A stretch of 38,283 bases of DNA from Fen-999 sp035505955 (GTDB lineage: Bacteria > Pseudomonadota > Gammaproteobacteria > Burkholderiales > Rhodocyclaceae): positions 1 through 38,283 of the forward strand of contig DATJQH010000166.1 of NCBI GenBank assembly GCA_035505955.1. Reading direction: 5' to 3'. A model generated the notes under the pieces. It ran no database searches, was not told where the DNA came from, and was given only the letters and a program-made list of their open reading frames with translations. How positions within the stretch are numbered: position 1 is the first letter of the stretch; every line of letters starts with the position of its first letter. Shown here one piece after another: positions 1-8,566 of this stretch. Both the position numbers and the translations under genes were made by a program.

Positions 1-126
1 CGGCCGATCAACTACCTCGCCATGTCTTATGATCACCGGATCATCGACGGTCGCGAAGCGGTGCTTGGCCTGGTAACGATGAAAGAAGCGCTGGAGGATC
101 CGGCGCGTCTGCTGCTGGATCTCTAA
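1..126 (+). CDS. odhB: Dihydrolipoyllysine-residue succinyltransferase (E2 of 2-oxoglutarate dehydrogenase), 3' end
   Basis: This is the C-terminal 41 residues of an E2 acyltransferase, cut by the left edge of the window. It carries the catalytic signature of the family, YDHRIIDGREAV, with the active-site His and Asp of the HxxxDG motif, followed by the short helix that ends E2 chains. E2 moves the succinyl group from lipoamide to CoA in the TCA-cycle complex in the cytoplasm. The choice of the 2-oxoglutarate rather than the pyruvate complex rests on the motif wording and on the gene order with lpdA and zapE, which is a usual betaproteobacterial arrangement. It ends 10 bases before lpdA, so the two are very likely in one operon. 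Confidence 0.85.
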   Translation, partial: RPINYLAMSYDHRIIDGREAVLGLVTMKEALEDPARLLLDL

Positions 127-131
127 GGAGG
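125..131 (+). promoter_or_regulatory. Strong Shine-Dalgarno site of lpdA
   Basis: AAGGAGG lies 5 bases before the lpdA ATG and overlaps the odhB stop codon. It fixes the lpdA start at 137. Confidence 0.85.
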
Positions 132-136
132 CTCGG

Positions 137-1573
<1,437 letters not shown>

Positions 1574-1608
1574 AAGCGCACCGGATACTCAACGTCCCCA
1601 AGGACGGG

Positions 1609-2706
1609 ATGATTGAAGGCTTCAATGCCGCGCTGGCTGAGCGCGGCAGCGTCGCCGACCCCGCCCAATTGATGGCGGCCATGCGCCTGCAGCAGTTCTA
1701 CGACGAGCTGGTCGCCTTCAAGGCGGCCCGGCGCACGAAGCTGCGCAAGCTGCTGGTGCACCCGGAACTGCCGCGCGGCGTCTGGTTCTGGGGCGGTGTG
1801 GGGCGCGGCAAGAGCTTCCTGATGGACTGCTTCTTCGCCGCCGTGCCCTACAAGCGCAAGCGGCGCGTGCATTTCCACGCCTTCATGCGCGAAGTGCACG
1901 AGCGATTGCGCGGCCTCAAGGCCGAGGCCGATCCGCTGGCGAAGGTTGCGGCGCAGGTGGGCAAGGAAACGCGGCTGATGTGCTTCGACGAGTTCCACGT
2001 CTCCGACATCGCCGACGCCATGATCCTCGGCCGCCTGATGCAGGCCCTGTTCGACGCGGGCGTCATCTTCTGCATCACCTCGAACTACGCGCCCGCCGGG
2101 CTTTACCCCGACGGCCTGCAGCGCGACCGCCTGCAGCCGACCATCGACCTGCTCGAGCAGAAACTGGACGTCATCAAGGTGGATGCCGGCGTCGACTACC
2201 GCCTGCGCGCGTTGCAGCAGGACGACATCTACCACTGCCCGGCGGACGAACGGGCGGAGCGCGCCATCGCGACCACGTTCGGACGCATTGCTGGCGGCTC
2301 GGGCCACCAGCGTCCGATCTTCGTGCTCGGACGCGAGATGCGCGTTGTGCACCGCGCGCCCGGCATCGCCTGGTTCGATTTCGCCACGCTGTGCGGCGGG
2401 CCGCGTTCGCAGAACGACTATTTGGACATTGCCCACCGTTTCCACACGGTCTTCGTGTCCGGCGTGCCGCGCATGACGCCGGATCAGGCGTCCGAGGCCA
2501 GACGTTTCACGTGGCTGGTCGACGTCTTCTACGATCATCGCGTCAAGCTCGTGCTGACCGCCGCGTGCGCCGCGGACGAACTCTATGTCGAAGGTACGCA
2601 AGCCGGCGAGTTCCAGCGCACCGTCTCGCGCCTGGCGGAGATGCGGTCCCTTGAATACCTCGCCAGCGCGCATCGGCGTTACGAGACCCACGCGCTGGCG
2701 GCGTGA
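1609..2706 (+). CDS. zapE: Cell division protein ZapE (AFG1-type AAA ATPase)
   Basis: A P-loop ATPase of the AFG1/ZapE family, which in E. coli acts at the FtsZ ring during constriction. Walker A GGVGRGKS is at residues 62-69 and Walker B CFDEFHVSD near 125; the family phrases VDAGVDYR and SEARRF-like EARRFTWLVDVFYD follow. The chain is 365 residues from the ATG at 1609, which has AAGGA a few bases upstream and matches the short N-terminus of relatives. A TTG at 1570, overlapping the lpdA stop, would add 13 residues and cannot be excluded. It follows lpdA directly, a common betaproteobacterial arrangement, and is probably cotranscribed with it. Confidence 0.93.
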   Translation: MIEGFNAALAERGSVADPAQLMAAMRLQQFYDELVAFKAARRTKLRKLLVHPELPRGVWFWGGVGRGKSFLMDCFFAAVPYKRKRRVHFHAFMREVHERLRGLKAEADPLAKVAAQVGKETRLMCFDEFHVSDIADAMILGRLMQALFDAGVIFCITSNYAPAGLYPDGLQRDRLQPTIDLLEQKLDVIKVDAGVDYRLRALQQDDIYHCPADERAERAIATTFGRIAGGSGHQRPIFVLGREMRVVHRAPGIAWFDFATLCGGPRSQNDYLDIAHRFHTVFVSGVPRMTPDQASEARRFTWLVDVFYDHRVKLVLTAACAADELYVEGTQAGEFQRTVSRLAEMRSLEYLASAHRRYETHALAA

Positions 2707-2747
2707 AGTTTCCGCCGCCAGGCCCGTCACGATTCGTGATGGTGCGC

Positions 2748-2778
2748 TTGCAAGAATTCCGCATGTCTCGGTTAGAAT
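2748..2778 (+). promoter_or_regulatory. Possible sigma-70 promoter upstream of the peroxiredoxin gene
   Basis: TTGCAA at 2748-2753 and TAGAAT at 2773-2778 lie in the 102-base gap after zapE. The 19-base spacer is longer than ideal. A small perfect dyad, TCACGA-T-TCGTGA at 2727-2739, sits just upstream and could be an operator, but it is short enough to be chance. Confidence 0.3.
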
Positions 2779-2808
2779 CGACGCGTCATTTCATCAGGGA
2801 GTCCACAC

Positions 2809-3312
2809 GTGTTGCAGCCCGGTCAGCTGGCGCCGATGTTCTCGTTGCCGGACGCCGACATGGAAACCTTCGATCTCAAGTCGTTGCGTGGCAAGCACCA
2901 CGCGGTGATCTTCTTTTATCCGAAGGACGGCACGCCTTTCTGCACGCGGGAAGCCATTGAATTCTCGGACCACGAGACGGAGTTCAACCGTCAGCATTGC
3001 GTGATTGTCGGCATATCGCGCGACGACTGCCTGGCCCACGCGGACTTCCGCGACAAGAACGGCCTGTCGGTGCGGTTGCTGGCCGATGTCGACGGCAAGG
3101 TGGGCCACCAGTACGGCGTCTATCAATACCGGGAGCACGAAGGCCAGCGCAAGCTGTGCGTACTGCGGTCGACCTTCGTCGTCGACAAGAACGGCGTGGT
3201 CCGGTACGCTCTCTACGAAGTGCCCAACAAGGGCCATGCTGCGGAAGTGTTCAAACTCGTCAAGCAACTCAACGGAAGCCATCATTCATGCAAGTCGCCA
3301 AAAACACGGTAG
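2809..3312 (+). CDS. Peroxiredoxin, BCP/PrxQ-like
   Basis: A 167-residue thioredoxin-fold peroxidase that reduces hydrogen peroxide and organic peroxides. The peroxidatic cysteine is C45 in FYPKDGTPFCTREA. The family usually has TPGCT; here Phe precedes the cysteine. There is no cysteine five residues after it, where many PrxQ proteins keep the resolving Cys, so it may be of the 1-Cys type or use one of the later cysteines (near 65 and 75). The GTG start at 2809 is preceded by AGGGAG. Its last 25 bases overlap the next gene, so the two are translationally coupled. Assignment to the family is firm; the electron donor is unknown. Confidence 0.88.
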   Translation: MLQPGQLAPMFSLPDADMETFDLKSLRGKHHAVIFFYPKDGTPFCTREAIEFSDHETEFNRQHCVIVGISRDDCLAHADFRDKNGLSVRLLADVDGKVGHQYGVYQYREHEGQRKLCVLRSTFVVDKNGVVRYALYEVPNKGHAAEVFKLVKQLNGSHHSCKSPKTR

Positions 3313-3770
3313 TCACCCTCAGCTATCAGGTCACCGACAGCGACGGAAACCTGGTCGATGCGGGCGAGCAGCCGCTGGTGTATCTCCACGGCGGCTACGA
3401 CGGCATCTTCCCGGTGCTGGAAGAGGCGCTGCAGGGCAGGATCGTCGGCGACAAGGTGGACGTCAAGCTGCAGCCCGACGAGGCGTTCGGCGACTACGAC
3501 GCGGAGCTCGTGATGATGGAGCCGCGCTCGCTGTTTCCGGACAACATCGAGGTCGGCATGCAGTTCGAACGCGCGACGGAAGACGGCGACGACGGCGAGC
3601 TCTACACGATCACCGACATCGCCGACGACAAGGTGGTCGTTGACGGCAACCACCCGCTGGCCGGCATGGCGCTGGTGTTCTCGTGCACGGTCGCCGAGGT
3701 TCGCACTGCCACGGCCGAGGAGATCGGCCACGGCCATGTGCACGGCTCGGGCGATCATCACCACCACTGA
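3288..3770 (+). CDS. slyD: FKBP-type peptidyl-prolyl isomerase, SlyD type
   Basis: A 160-residue protein with the SlyD architecture. A short FKBP domain (N-terminal VVTLSYQVTDSDGNLVD, then NHPLAGMALVF) is interrupted by an IF (insert-in-flap) chaperone domain at about residues 65-120. A C-terminal histidine-rich tail (HGHVHGSGDHHHH) probably binds nickel or other metals. Known SlyD proteins catalyse proline cis-trans isomerisation, act as chaperones and feed nickel to hydrogenase maturation. The ATG at 3288 lies inside the peroxiredoxin gene, with GGAAG upstream. Its stop is only 12 bases from the end of the convergent mutS. Confidence 0.93.
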   Translation: MQVAKNTVVTLSYQVTDSDGNLVDAGEQPLVYLHGGYDGIFPVLEEALQGRIVGDKVDVKLQPDEAFGDYDAELVMMEPRSLFPDNIEVGMQFERATEDGDDGELYTITDIADDKVVVDGNHPLAGMALVFSCTVAEVRTATAEEIGHGHVHGSGDHHHH

Positions 3771-3784
3771 GCGCTCGCAGCGCT
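3770..3784. terminator. Small hairpin between convergent slyD and mutS
   Basis: AGCGCT-CGC-AGCGCT forms a 6-bp stem with a 3-base loop and includes bases of both stop codons. There is no T tract on either strand, so it is at best a weak bidirectional terminator. Confidence 0.3.
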
Positions 3785-6371
3785 ACTCCGCCAGCCGCTT
3801 CAGTTCGTAGAGCCTCTCCAGCGCTTCGCGCGGCGAGAGTTCGTCGGGTTCGAGCGCCTCGAGCGCTGCCAGCGCCGGATGCGGTTCCGGTTCGGGCGCC
3901 GGCTCGGGCAGACGCGCGAACAGGTCCGGTTGGGGACCGGCGGTTGCCTCGCGGTTTTCCAACTGGGCGAGGCGACGCTTGGCGTCCCGGACCACGCTGC
4001 CCGGGATTCCGGCCAGCGCTGCAACCTGAATGCCGTAGCTCTGTGATGCCGGTCCTTCCTCGACCGCGTGCAGGAAGACGATCTTGTGCGCGTGCTCGAC
4101 CGCATCGAGGTGCACGTTGGCGCACTCCGGGTAATCCTGTGCCAGGCGCGTCAGTTCGAAATAATGGGTGGCGAACAGCGTGAAGGCGCGGTTCTTCTCG
4201 ATCAGGTGGCGGGCGATGGCGAACGCCAGCGCCAGTCCGTCGAAGGTCGAGGTGCCGCGGCCGATCTCGTCCATCAGCACCAGCGACTTGCCGGTGGCGC
4301 CGTGCAGGATCGCGGCAGCCTCGGTCATCTCGACCATGAAGGTCGAACGGCCGGAGGCGAGGTCGTCTGCCGCGCCGATGCGCGTGTAGATGGCGTCGAT
4401 GGGACCGAGCCGGCAGCGCATTGCCGGCACGAAGGCGCCGCAATGGGCGAGCAGCACGATCAAGGCCACCTGGCGCATGTAGGTCGACTTGCCGCCCATG
4501 TTCGGGCCGGTGATCAGCAGCAGCTTGCGTGTCGCCGACAGGCTGGCGTCGTTGGCGATGAAACTCATCTGGCTGGCTGCGACCTCGCCTTCGACGACCG
4601 GATGCCGCCCGCCCTGGATCTCGATGACGGGCTCGGCGACGAACTCCGGTCGCGTCCAGTTGAGGCGCGCCGCTGCGTCGGCAAAGGTGCAGAGGCCGTC
4701 GAGTTGTGCGAGCGCGCGGGCGATGCGCTGCAGGTCGGCGATCCAGGCCGACAGTTGTTCGAGCAGTTCCTCGTAGAGCCGCTTCTCGAGCGCCAGCGCG
4801 CGGTCGTTGGCCGACAGCGCCTTGTCCTCGAAGGCTTTCAGTTCGGGCGTGATGTAGCGTTCGGCATTCTTGAGCGTCTGCCGGCGCCGATAGTCCTCGG
4901 GCACGCGCTCGGCGTTGGCGTGGGTGACTTCGATGTAGAAGCCATGCACCTTGTTGAATTCGACCTTGAGGCTCGCGATGCCGGTGCGTTCGCGTTCTCG
5001 CCGTTCCAGGTCGAGCAGGAACTCGCCGCAGTTGTCCTGCAGCGCCCGCAGTTCGTCGAGCTCGGCAGAATAGCCGGCGGCAATTACGCCTCCATCGCGT
5101 ACCTGCGCACCGGGTTCCGGCGCCACGGCACGCGTGAGCAGCGCCAGGCAATCGGCCGGCACGGCAAGATCAGCGGCGATGAAAGTCAGCCTTCGTGGTA
5201 CGCCGTGCGAGAGCAGGGCGACCAGCGCGGGCAGCAGCGCCAGCGTGTCGCGCAGGCTGGCGAGATCGCGCGGCCGCGCATTCCTGAGGGCGATGCGCGC
5301 CGTGATGCGCTCGACGTCGGCGACGCCGCGCAGGTCGCGGCGCAGTACGGTGCAGATGCCGTCGCCGGCTTCGCCGAGCAGTTCGCCGACCGCTTCGTGC
5401 CGTTCCGCAGCCTCGCCGCGATCGACCAGCGGGTGATGCAGCGCGTGCCGCAACCAGCGCGAGCCCATGCTGGTGGAACAGGTGTCGAGCAGGGACAGCA
5501 GCGTTGGCGCCGGCTGGCCGCGCAGGGTCTCCGTGATTTCGAGGTTGCGCCGCGTTGCGGTGTCGAGACGCAGGTAGGCATCGGCATGTTCGACGGCGAG
5601 TCCGGTGACGTGCGCGAGCGTCTGCATCTGCGTCGCGCAGGCATACTGGTGCAGTGCGCCCGCGGCGGCGACCGCGAGCGGCAGTGAATCGGCGCCAAAA
5701 CCGGCGAGGTCGCGCGTGCCGAAGTGCTCCGCCAGTCGCTTGGTCGCGGCATCAATGTCGAAGTGCCAGTCGGGCAGGCGGCGCACGGCTGCTTCTCCAG
5801 GCACTGCCAGACGCTCGGCGTCGCCGTCGGCGACCAGTACCTCGGCCGGACGCAGGCGCTCGAACTGTGCCGGCAGCACCGACAGCGGGATCTCCAGCAG
5901 GCGCAGGTCGCCGCTGGCAAGGTTCAGCCACGCAAGGCCCGCGCGCTGGCGCTCGCAGGCGATGGCCAACAGGAGGCTGTCACTGCGGTCGTCGAGCAGG
6001 CTGGCGTCGGTGAGCGTGCCGGGCGTGACGATGCGCGTTACGGCGCGCTCGACAGGCCCTTTCGATGTCGCCGGATCGCCGATCTGTTCGCAGATGGCCA
6101 CCGATTCGCCGAGCTTTACCAGCTTGGCGAGGTAGGGCTCGAGCGCGTGGAACGGCACGCCCGCCATGGGGATCGGTTTGCCGGCGGACTGGCCGCGTGC
6201 GGTCAGTGTGATGTCGAGCAGGCGTGACGCCTTTTCGGCGTCGTCGTAGAACAGCTCGTAGAAATCGCCCATGCGATAGAACAAAAGCACGTCCGCATGC
6301 TGGCGCTTGAGCGCCAGGTACTGCTGCATGACGGGCGTGTGCTTCGGGGTGTCGTCGCGTTGGGCGACCAT
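3783..6371 (-). CDS. mutS: DNA mismatch repair protein MutS
   Basis: An 862-residue MutS (E. coli 853) that recognises mismatches and starts repair. The N-terminal mismatch-reading motif F-x-E is F37-Y38-E39 in MGDFYELF. The ATPase Walker A GPNMGGKST is near residue 620, followed by DEIGRGTSTFDG (Walker B) and the ATHYFELT signature. The C-terminus holds the HTH and dimer region. Start ATG at 6371. It lies 31 bases downstream of the sugar transferase gene on the same strand, so the DNA repair gene may be read from the EPS transferase promoter. No separate promoter is obvious in the short gap. Confidence 0.98.
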   Translation of the reverse strand: MVAQRDDTPKHTPVMQQYLALKRQHADVLLFYRMGDFYELFYDDAEKASRLLDITLTARGQSAGKPIPMAGVPFHALEPYLAKLVKLGESVAICEQIGDPATSKGPVERAVTRIVTPGTLTDASLLDDRSDSLLLAIACERQRAGLAWLNLASGDLRLLEIPLSVLPAQFERLRPAEVLVADGDAERLAVPGEAAVRRLPDWHFDIDAATKRLAEHFGTRDLAGFGADSLPLAVAAAGALHQYACATQMQTLAHVTGLAVEHADAYLRLDTATRRNLEITETLRGQPAPTLLSLLDTCSTSMGSRWLRHALHHPLVDRGEAAERHEAVGELLGEAGDGICTVLRRDLRGVADVERITARIALRNARPRDLASLRDTLALLPALVALLSHGVPRRLTFIAADLAVPADCLALLTRAVAPEPGAQVRDGGVIAAGYSAELDELRALQDNCGEFLLDLERRERERTGIASLKVEFNKVHGFYIEVTHANAERVPEDYRRRQTLKNAERYITPELKAFEDKALSANDRALALEKRLYEELLEQLSAWIADLQRIARALAQLDGLCTFADAAARLNWTRPEFVAEPVIEIQGGRHPVVEGEVAASQMSFIANDASLSATRKLLLITGPNMGGKSTYMRQVALIVLLAHCGAFVPAMRCRLGPIDAIYTRIGAADDLASGRSTFMVEMTEAAAILHGATGKSLVLMDEIGRGTSTFDGLALAFAIARHLIEKNRAFTLFATHYFELTRLAQDYPECANVHLDAVEHAHKIVFLHAVEEGPASQSYGIQVAALAGIPGSVVRDAKRRLAQLENREATAGPQPDLFARLPEPAPEPEPHPALAALEALEPDELSPREALERLYELKRLAE

Positions 6372-6402
6372 GGGATTTCCGGCAGGGGCGAAATTTGCCA
6401 GT

Positions 6403-7785
6403 TTACTGCGCGCCCTTGCCGCTGAGAACGACGCCGACCGTCTCGAACAGGATCACCATGTCGAGGAACAGCGTGTGGTTCTTGACGTAGTAGAGGTCAT
6501 ACTGAAGCTTCTGCATGGCGTCCTCGACCGAGGCGCCGTAGGGATAGCGCACTTGTGCCCACCCGGTCACGCCCGGCTTGACGCTGTGGCGGACTGCGTA
6601 GAAGGGGATGTCCTGGGTCAGCTTGTCGACGAAGAACTGGCGTTCTGGACGCGGCCCCACGAGGCTCATGTCGCCCTTGAGAACGCTGATCAGCTGCGGC
6701 AATTCGTCGATGCGCAGCTTGCGGATGATGCGGCCCACGCGCGTGACGCGGCTGTCGCCGGCCTTGGCCCACTGCGGCTTGCCATCCTTCTCGGCGTCGG
6801 TACGCATGCTGCGGAACTTGATTACGTAGAAGAGGCGGCCGTCGAGGCCGACGCGCTCCTGCCGATAGAAGAGGGGAAAGCCGGTCTCGACGACGATGGC
6901 GATCGCGGCACCGATCATGACCGGCGAGGCGAGCGTGAGCAGGATCAATGAGCAGATGAAGTCGAACGCCCGCTTGATGGCGTTGCGCAGGAAAGTCTGC
7001 CGGAATCCTTCACCAAAGATCAGGTAGCTCGCCTTGAGCGAGTCGAGCCGGATCTGGCCAAGGAACTGCTCGAAGTGCGTGGCCAGGTCGAGTACGCGCA
7101 CGCCGTACAACTTGCAGTCCAGCAGCTCGCGCAGCGGCATCGCGCCGCCGCGGCGTTCCATGATCGCCAGGATGATTTCGTCGACATCGAGCTTGCGCGC
7201 GGTCATCGGCAGCGAACCGTCGGTGTCGATCACGTGCTCGGCCGGGACCACGCTTTTCTCGCCGGCGAGGCCGGGGACGTAGCCGACGATTTCGACGTGG
7301 CGGTCCGACTGTCCGATGATGCGAGCCACTTCCTGCGCCTTGTCGCCGCAGCCGAAGATGAGGACGCGACTCATCATGATCTGCGGCGGCGGCATGTGAT
7401 AGGCGCGCAACCGGTTGACCAGCATGCCGAACACCGCGCCCATCGCCGACAACTGCAGGAACTGCTTGTTGACCGTCGCCATCGGCAGGAGGAGATAGAG
7501 TCCGTAGGCGATGGGAATCGACAGGTGCAGCGTCAGGACCGCGCGGGCGCGCGTTTGCAGAAAGGTATGCGTCTGCACGCGATGGTAGAAGCCAAGCGAC
7601 GCGTTAAGCACCAATATGGTCAGCGCCAGCATCAGCGAGTAGATCCCGACCAGGTCCCATTCGACCGGCAAGCCGTTGCCGATCCAGGCAAACGCAATGC
7701 CGATGCCGATGAGAACGAAGGCGAAGTCGGAAATGACACCGATAATCGTCGCCGGCTGCACCCAGTGGCTGAATACCCTGATCAC
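6403..7785 (-). CDS. Polyprenyl-phosphate sugar transferase, XrtA/PEP-CTERM-associated (TIGR03013, EpsB-like)
   Basis: A 460-residue inner-membrane enzyme predicted to load the first sugar phosphate onto undecaprenyl phosphate and so start the EPS repeat unit. Residues 1-120 hold four or so membrane segments. Residues about 125-250 form a Rossmann-like cytoplasmic domain (VLIFGCGDKAQEVARII). Residues about 270-460 are the bacterial sugar transferase domain, with KFRSMRTDAEKDG, LRKLRIDELPQL-type DELPQL, SLVGPRPE and PGVTGWAQV. The opening MIRVFSHWV is typical of TIGR03013. The GTG start has AGGGA six bases upstream. The first sugar is often glucose in this family, but specificity cannot be read here. 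The gene is separated from the other EPS genes by the whole gsp operon. Confidence 0.92.
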   Translation of the reverse strand: MIRVFSHWVQPATIIGVISDFAFVLIGIGIAFAWIGNGLPVEWDLVGIYSLMLALTILVLNASLGFYHRVQTHTFLQTRARAVLTLHLSIPIAYGLYLLLPMATVNKQFLQLSAMGAVFGMLVNRLRAYHMPPPQIMMSRVLIFGCGDKAQEVARIIGQSDRHVEIVGYVPGLAGEKSVVPAEHVIDTDGSLPMTARKLDVDEIILAIMERRGGAMPLRELLDCKLYGVRVLDLATHFEQFLGQIRLDSLKASYLIFGEGFRQTFLRNAIKRAFDFICSLILLTLASPVMIGAAIAIVVETGFPLFYRQERVGLDGRLFYVIKFRSMRTDAEKDGKPQWAKAGDSRVTRVGRIIRKLRIDELPQLISVLKGDMSLVGPRPERQFFVDKLTQDIPFYAVRHSVKPGVTGWAQVRYPYGASVEDAMQKLQYDLYYVKNHTLFLDMVILFETVGVVLSGKGAQ

Positions 7786-7868
7786 TCTGTTTCCCTGAGC
7801 CTGCGGGCTGTTGTTCTGATGGCAGCCATTTTGCCATATCGCGGCGGCATTCCCTGTGCGGCAGGCGC

Positions 7869-7898
7869 AAATTAGTCCCTATTTACTATTACAATCAA
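7869..7898 (-). promoter_or_regulatory. Possible sigma-70 promoter for the sugar transferase gene
   Basis: On the minus strand TTGATT (7898-7893) and TAATTT (7874-7869) are separated by 18 bases within the only AT-rich patch of the divergent gap between the sugar transferase and gspC. This predicts a leader of about 75 bases. No equally good plus-strand pair for gspC was seen. Confidence 0.3.
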
Positions 7899-7936
7899 AT
7901 TCGTTCGCAAAACGCGCAAACTATCCCGGTGCGGCG

Positions 7937-8566
7937 ATGTCGAACCGGGCCTTCGTACTCAGTGCGCGAACCAGAATGCTTGCTCAACCCAGCTTCCTGC
8001 AAACCTTGTTGTCCGACCGTCGCCGTTCTGGCGCGGTGGCCGTGCAGAGCCTGGCCTGGCTGCTTGCGGTTCTGGTTGTCGCCTGGGTGGTCGCAGGATG
8101 GTTGTGGCAGTTCATCGGCACGGAACCGACGTCGACGCCTGAGGCTGCGCCGATACTCGATCATGCTGCCGCCGTGCAAGCCATCACGACGCGGCATTTG
8201 CTCGGCCAGACGTCGGCCGGCGACGACGACGCGCGAGGCAGCGCCAATTCGGTACACTGGCAGCTGTTGGGTGCCATGACCGGAAGTCCGGAAGCGGCAG
8301 GATTCGCAATCCTCGCCGAAGAAGGAAAGCCCGCAATTCCTGCCGTGGAAGGCGAGACTTTCGCACCCGGCGTTACTTTGGAGAAAGTGTTGCCTGGTGC
8401 GGTGAGGCTGAAGATCGGGGAGCGGGTGGAAACGATAGAGATCAAGGAGTCGAAGGCATCATCTGCCCCGACGAAGACGGATGCAGTAACGTCCAACCCA
8501 CCGGAGACGCCACGCACTGCGCCGACCTCCAGGCCCGGGTCTTCTCCGCGCAATCCACGGTTGTGA
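7937..8566 (+). CDS. gspC: Type II secretion protein GspC, short form
   Basis: A bitopic inner-membrane T2SS protein that links the inner-membrane platform to the GspD secretin. The 209-residue chain has one membrane helix at about 36-58, then a periplasmic homology region (HWQLLGAMTGSPEAAGFAIL to GERVETIEI) that contacts GspD N0. The tail, about residues 175-209, is rich in Ser, Thr and Pro. There is no PDZ domain or C-terminal coiled coil as in the longer Klebsiella and Vibrio proteins, which is common for betaproteobacterial GspC. The ATG at 7937 gives a usual N-terminus; ATG at 7976 is an alternative, and neither has a strong ribosome site. It is the first gene of the operon, and its TGA overlaps the gspD start. 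Confidence 0.85.
   Translation: MSNRAFVLSARTRMLAQPSFLQTLLSDRRRSGAVAVQSLAWLLAVLVVAWVVAGWLWQFIGTEPTSTPEAAPILDHAAAVQAITTRHLLGQTSAGDDDARGSANSVHWQLLGAMTGSPEAAGFAILAEEGKPAIPAVEGETFAPGVTLEKVLPGAVRLKIGERVETIEIKESKASSAPTKTDAVTSNPPETPRTAPTSRPGSSPRNPRL

Noticed and set aside
3610..5687. Long open frames in other frames over mutS, on both strands
   Set aside because: mutS covers the region with full motifs; the alternatives have shadow-type composition.
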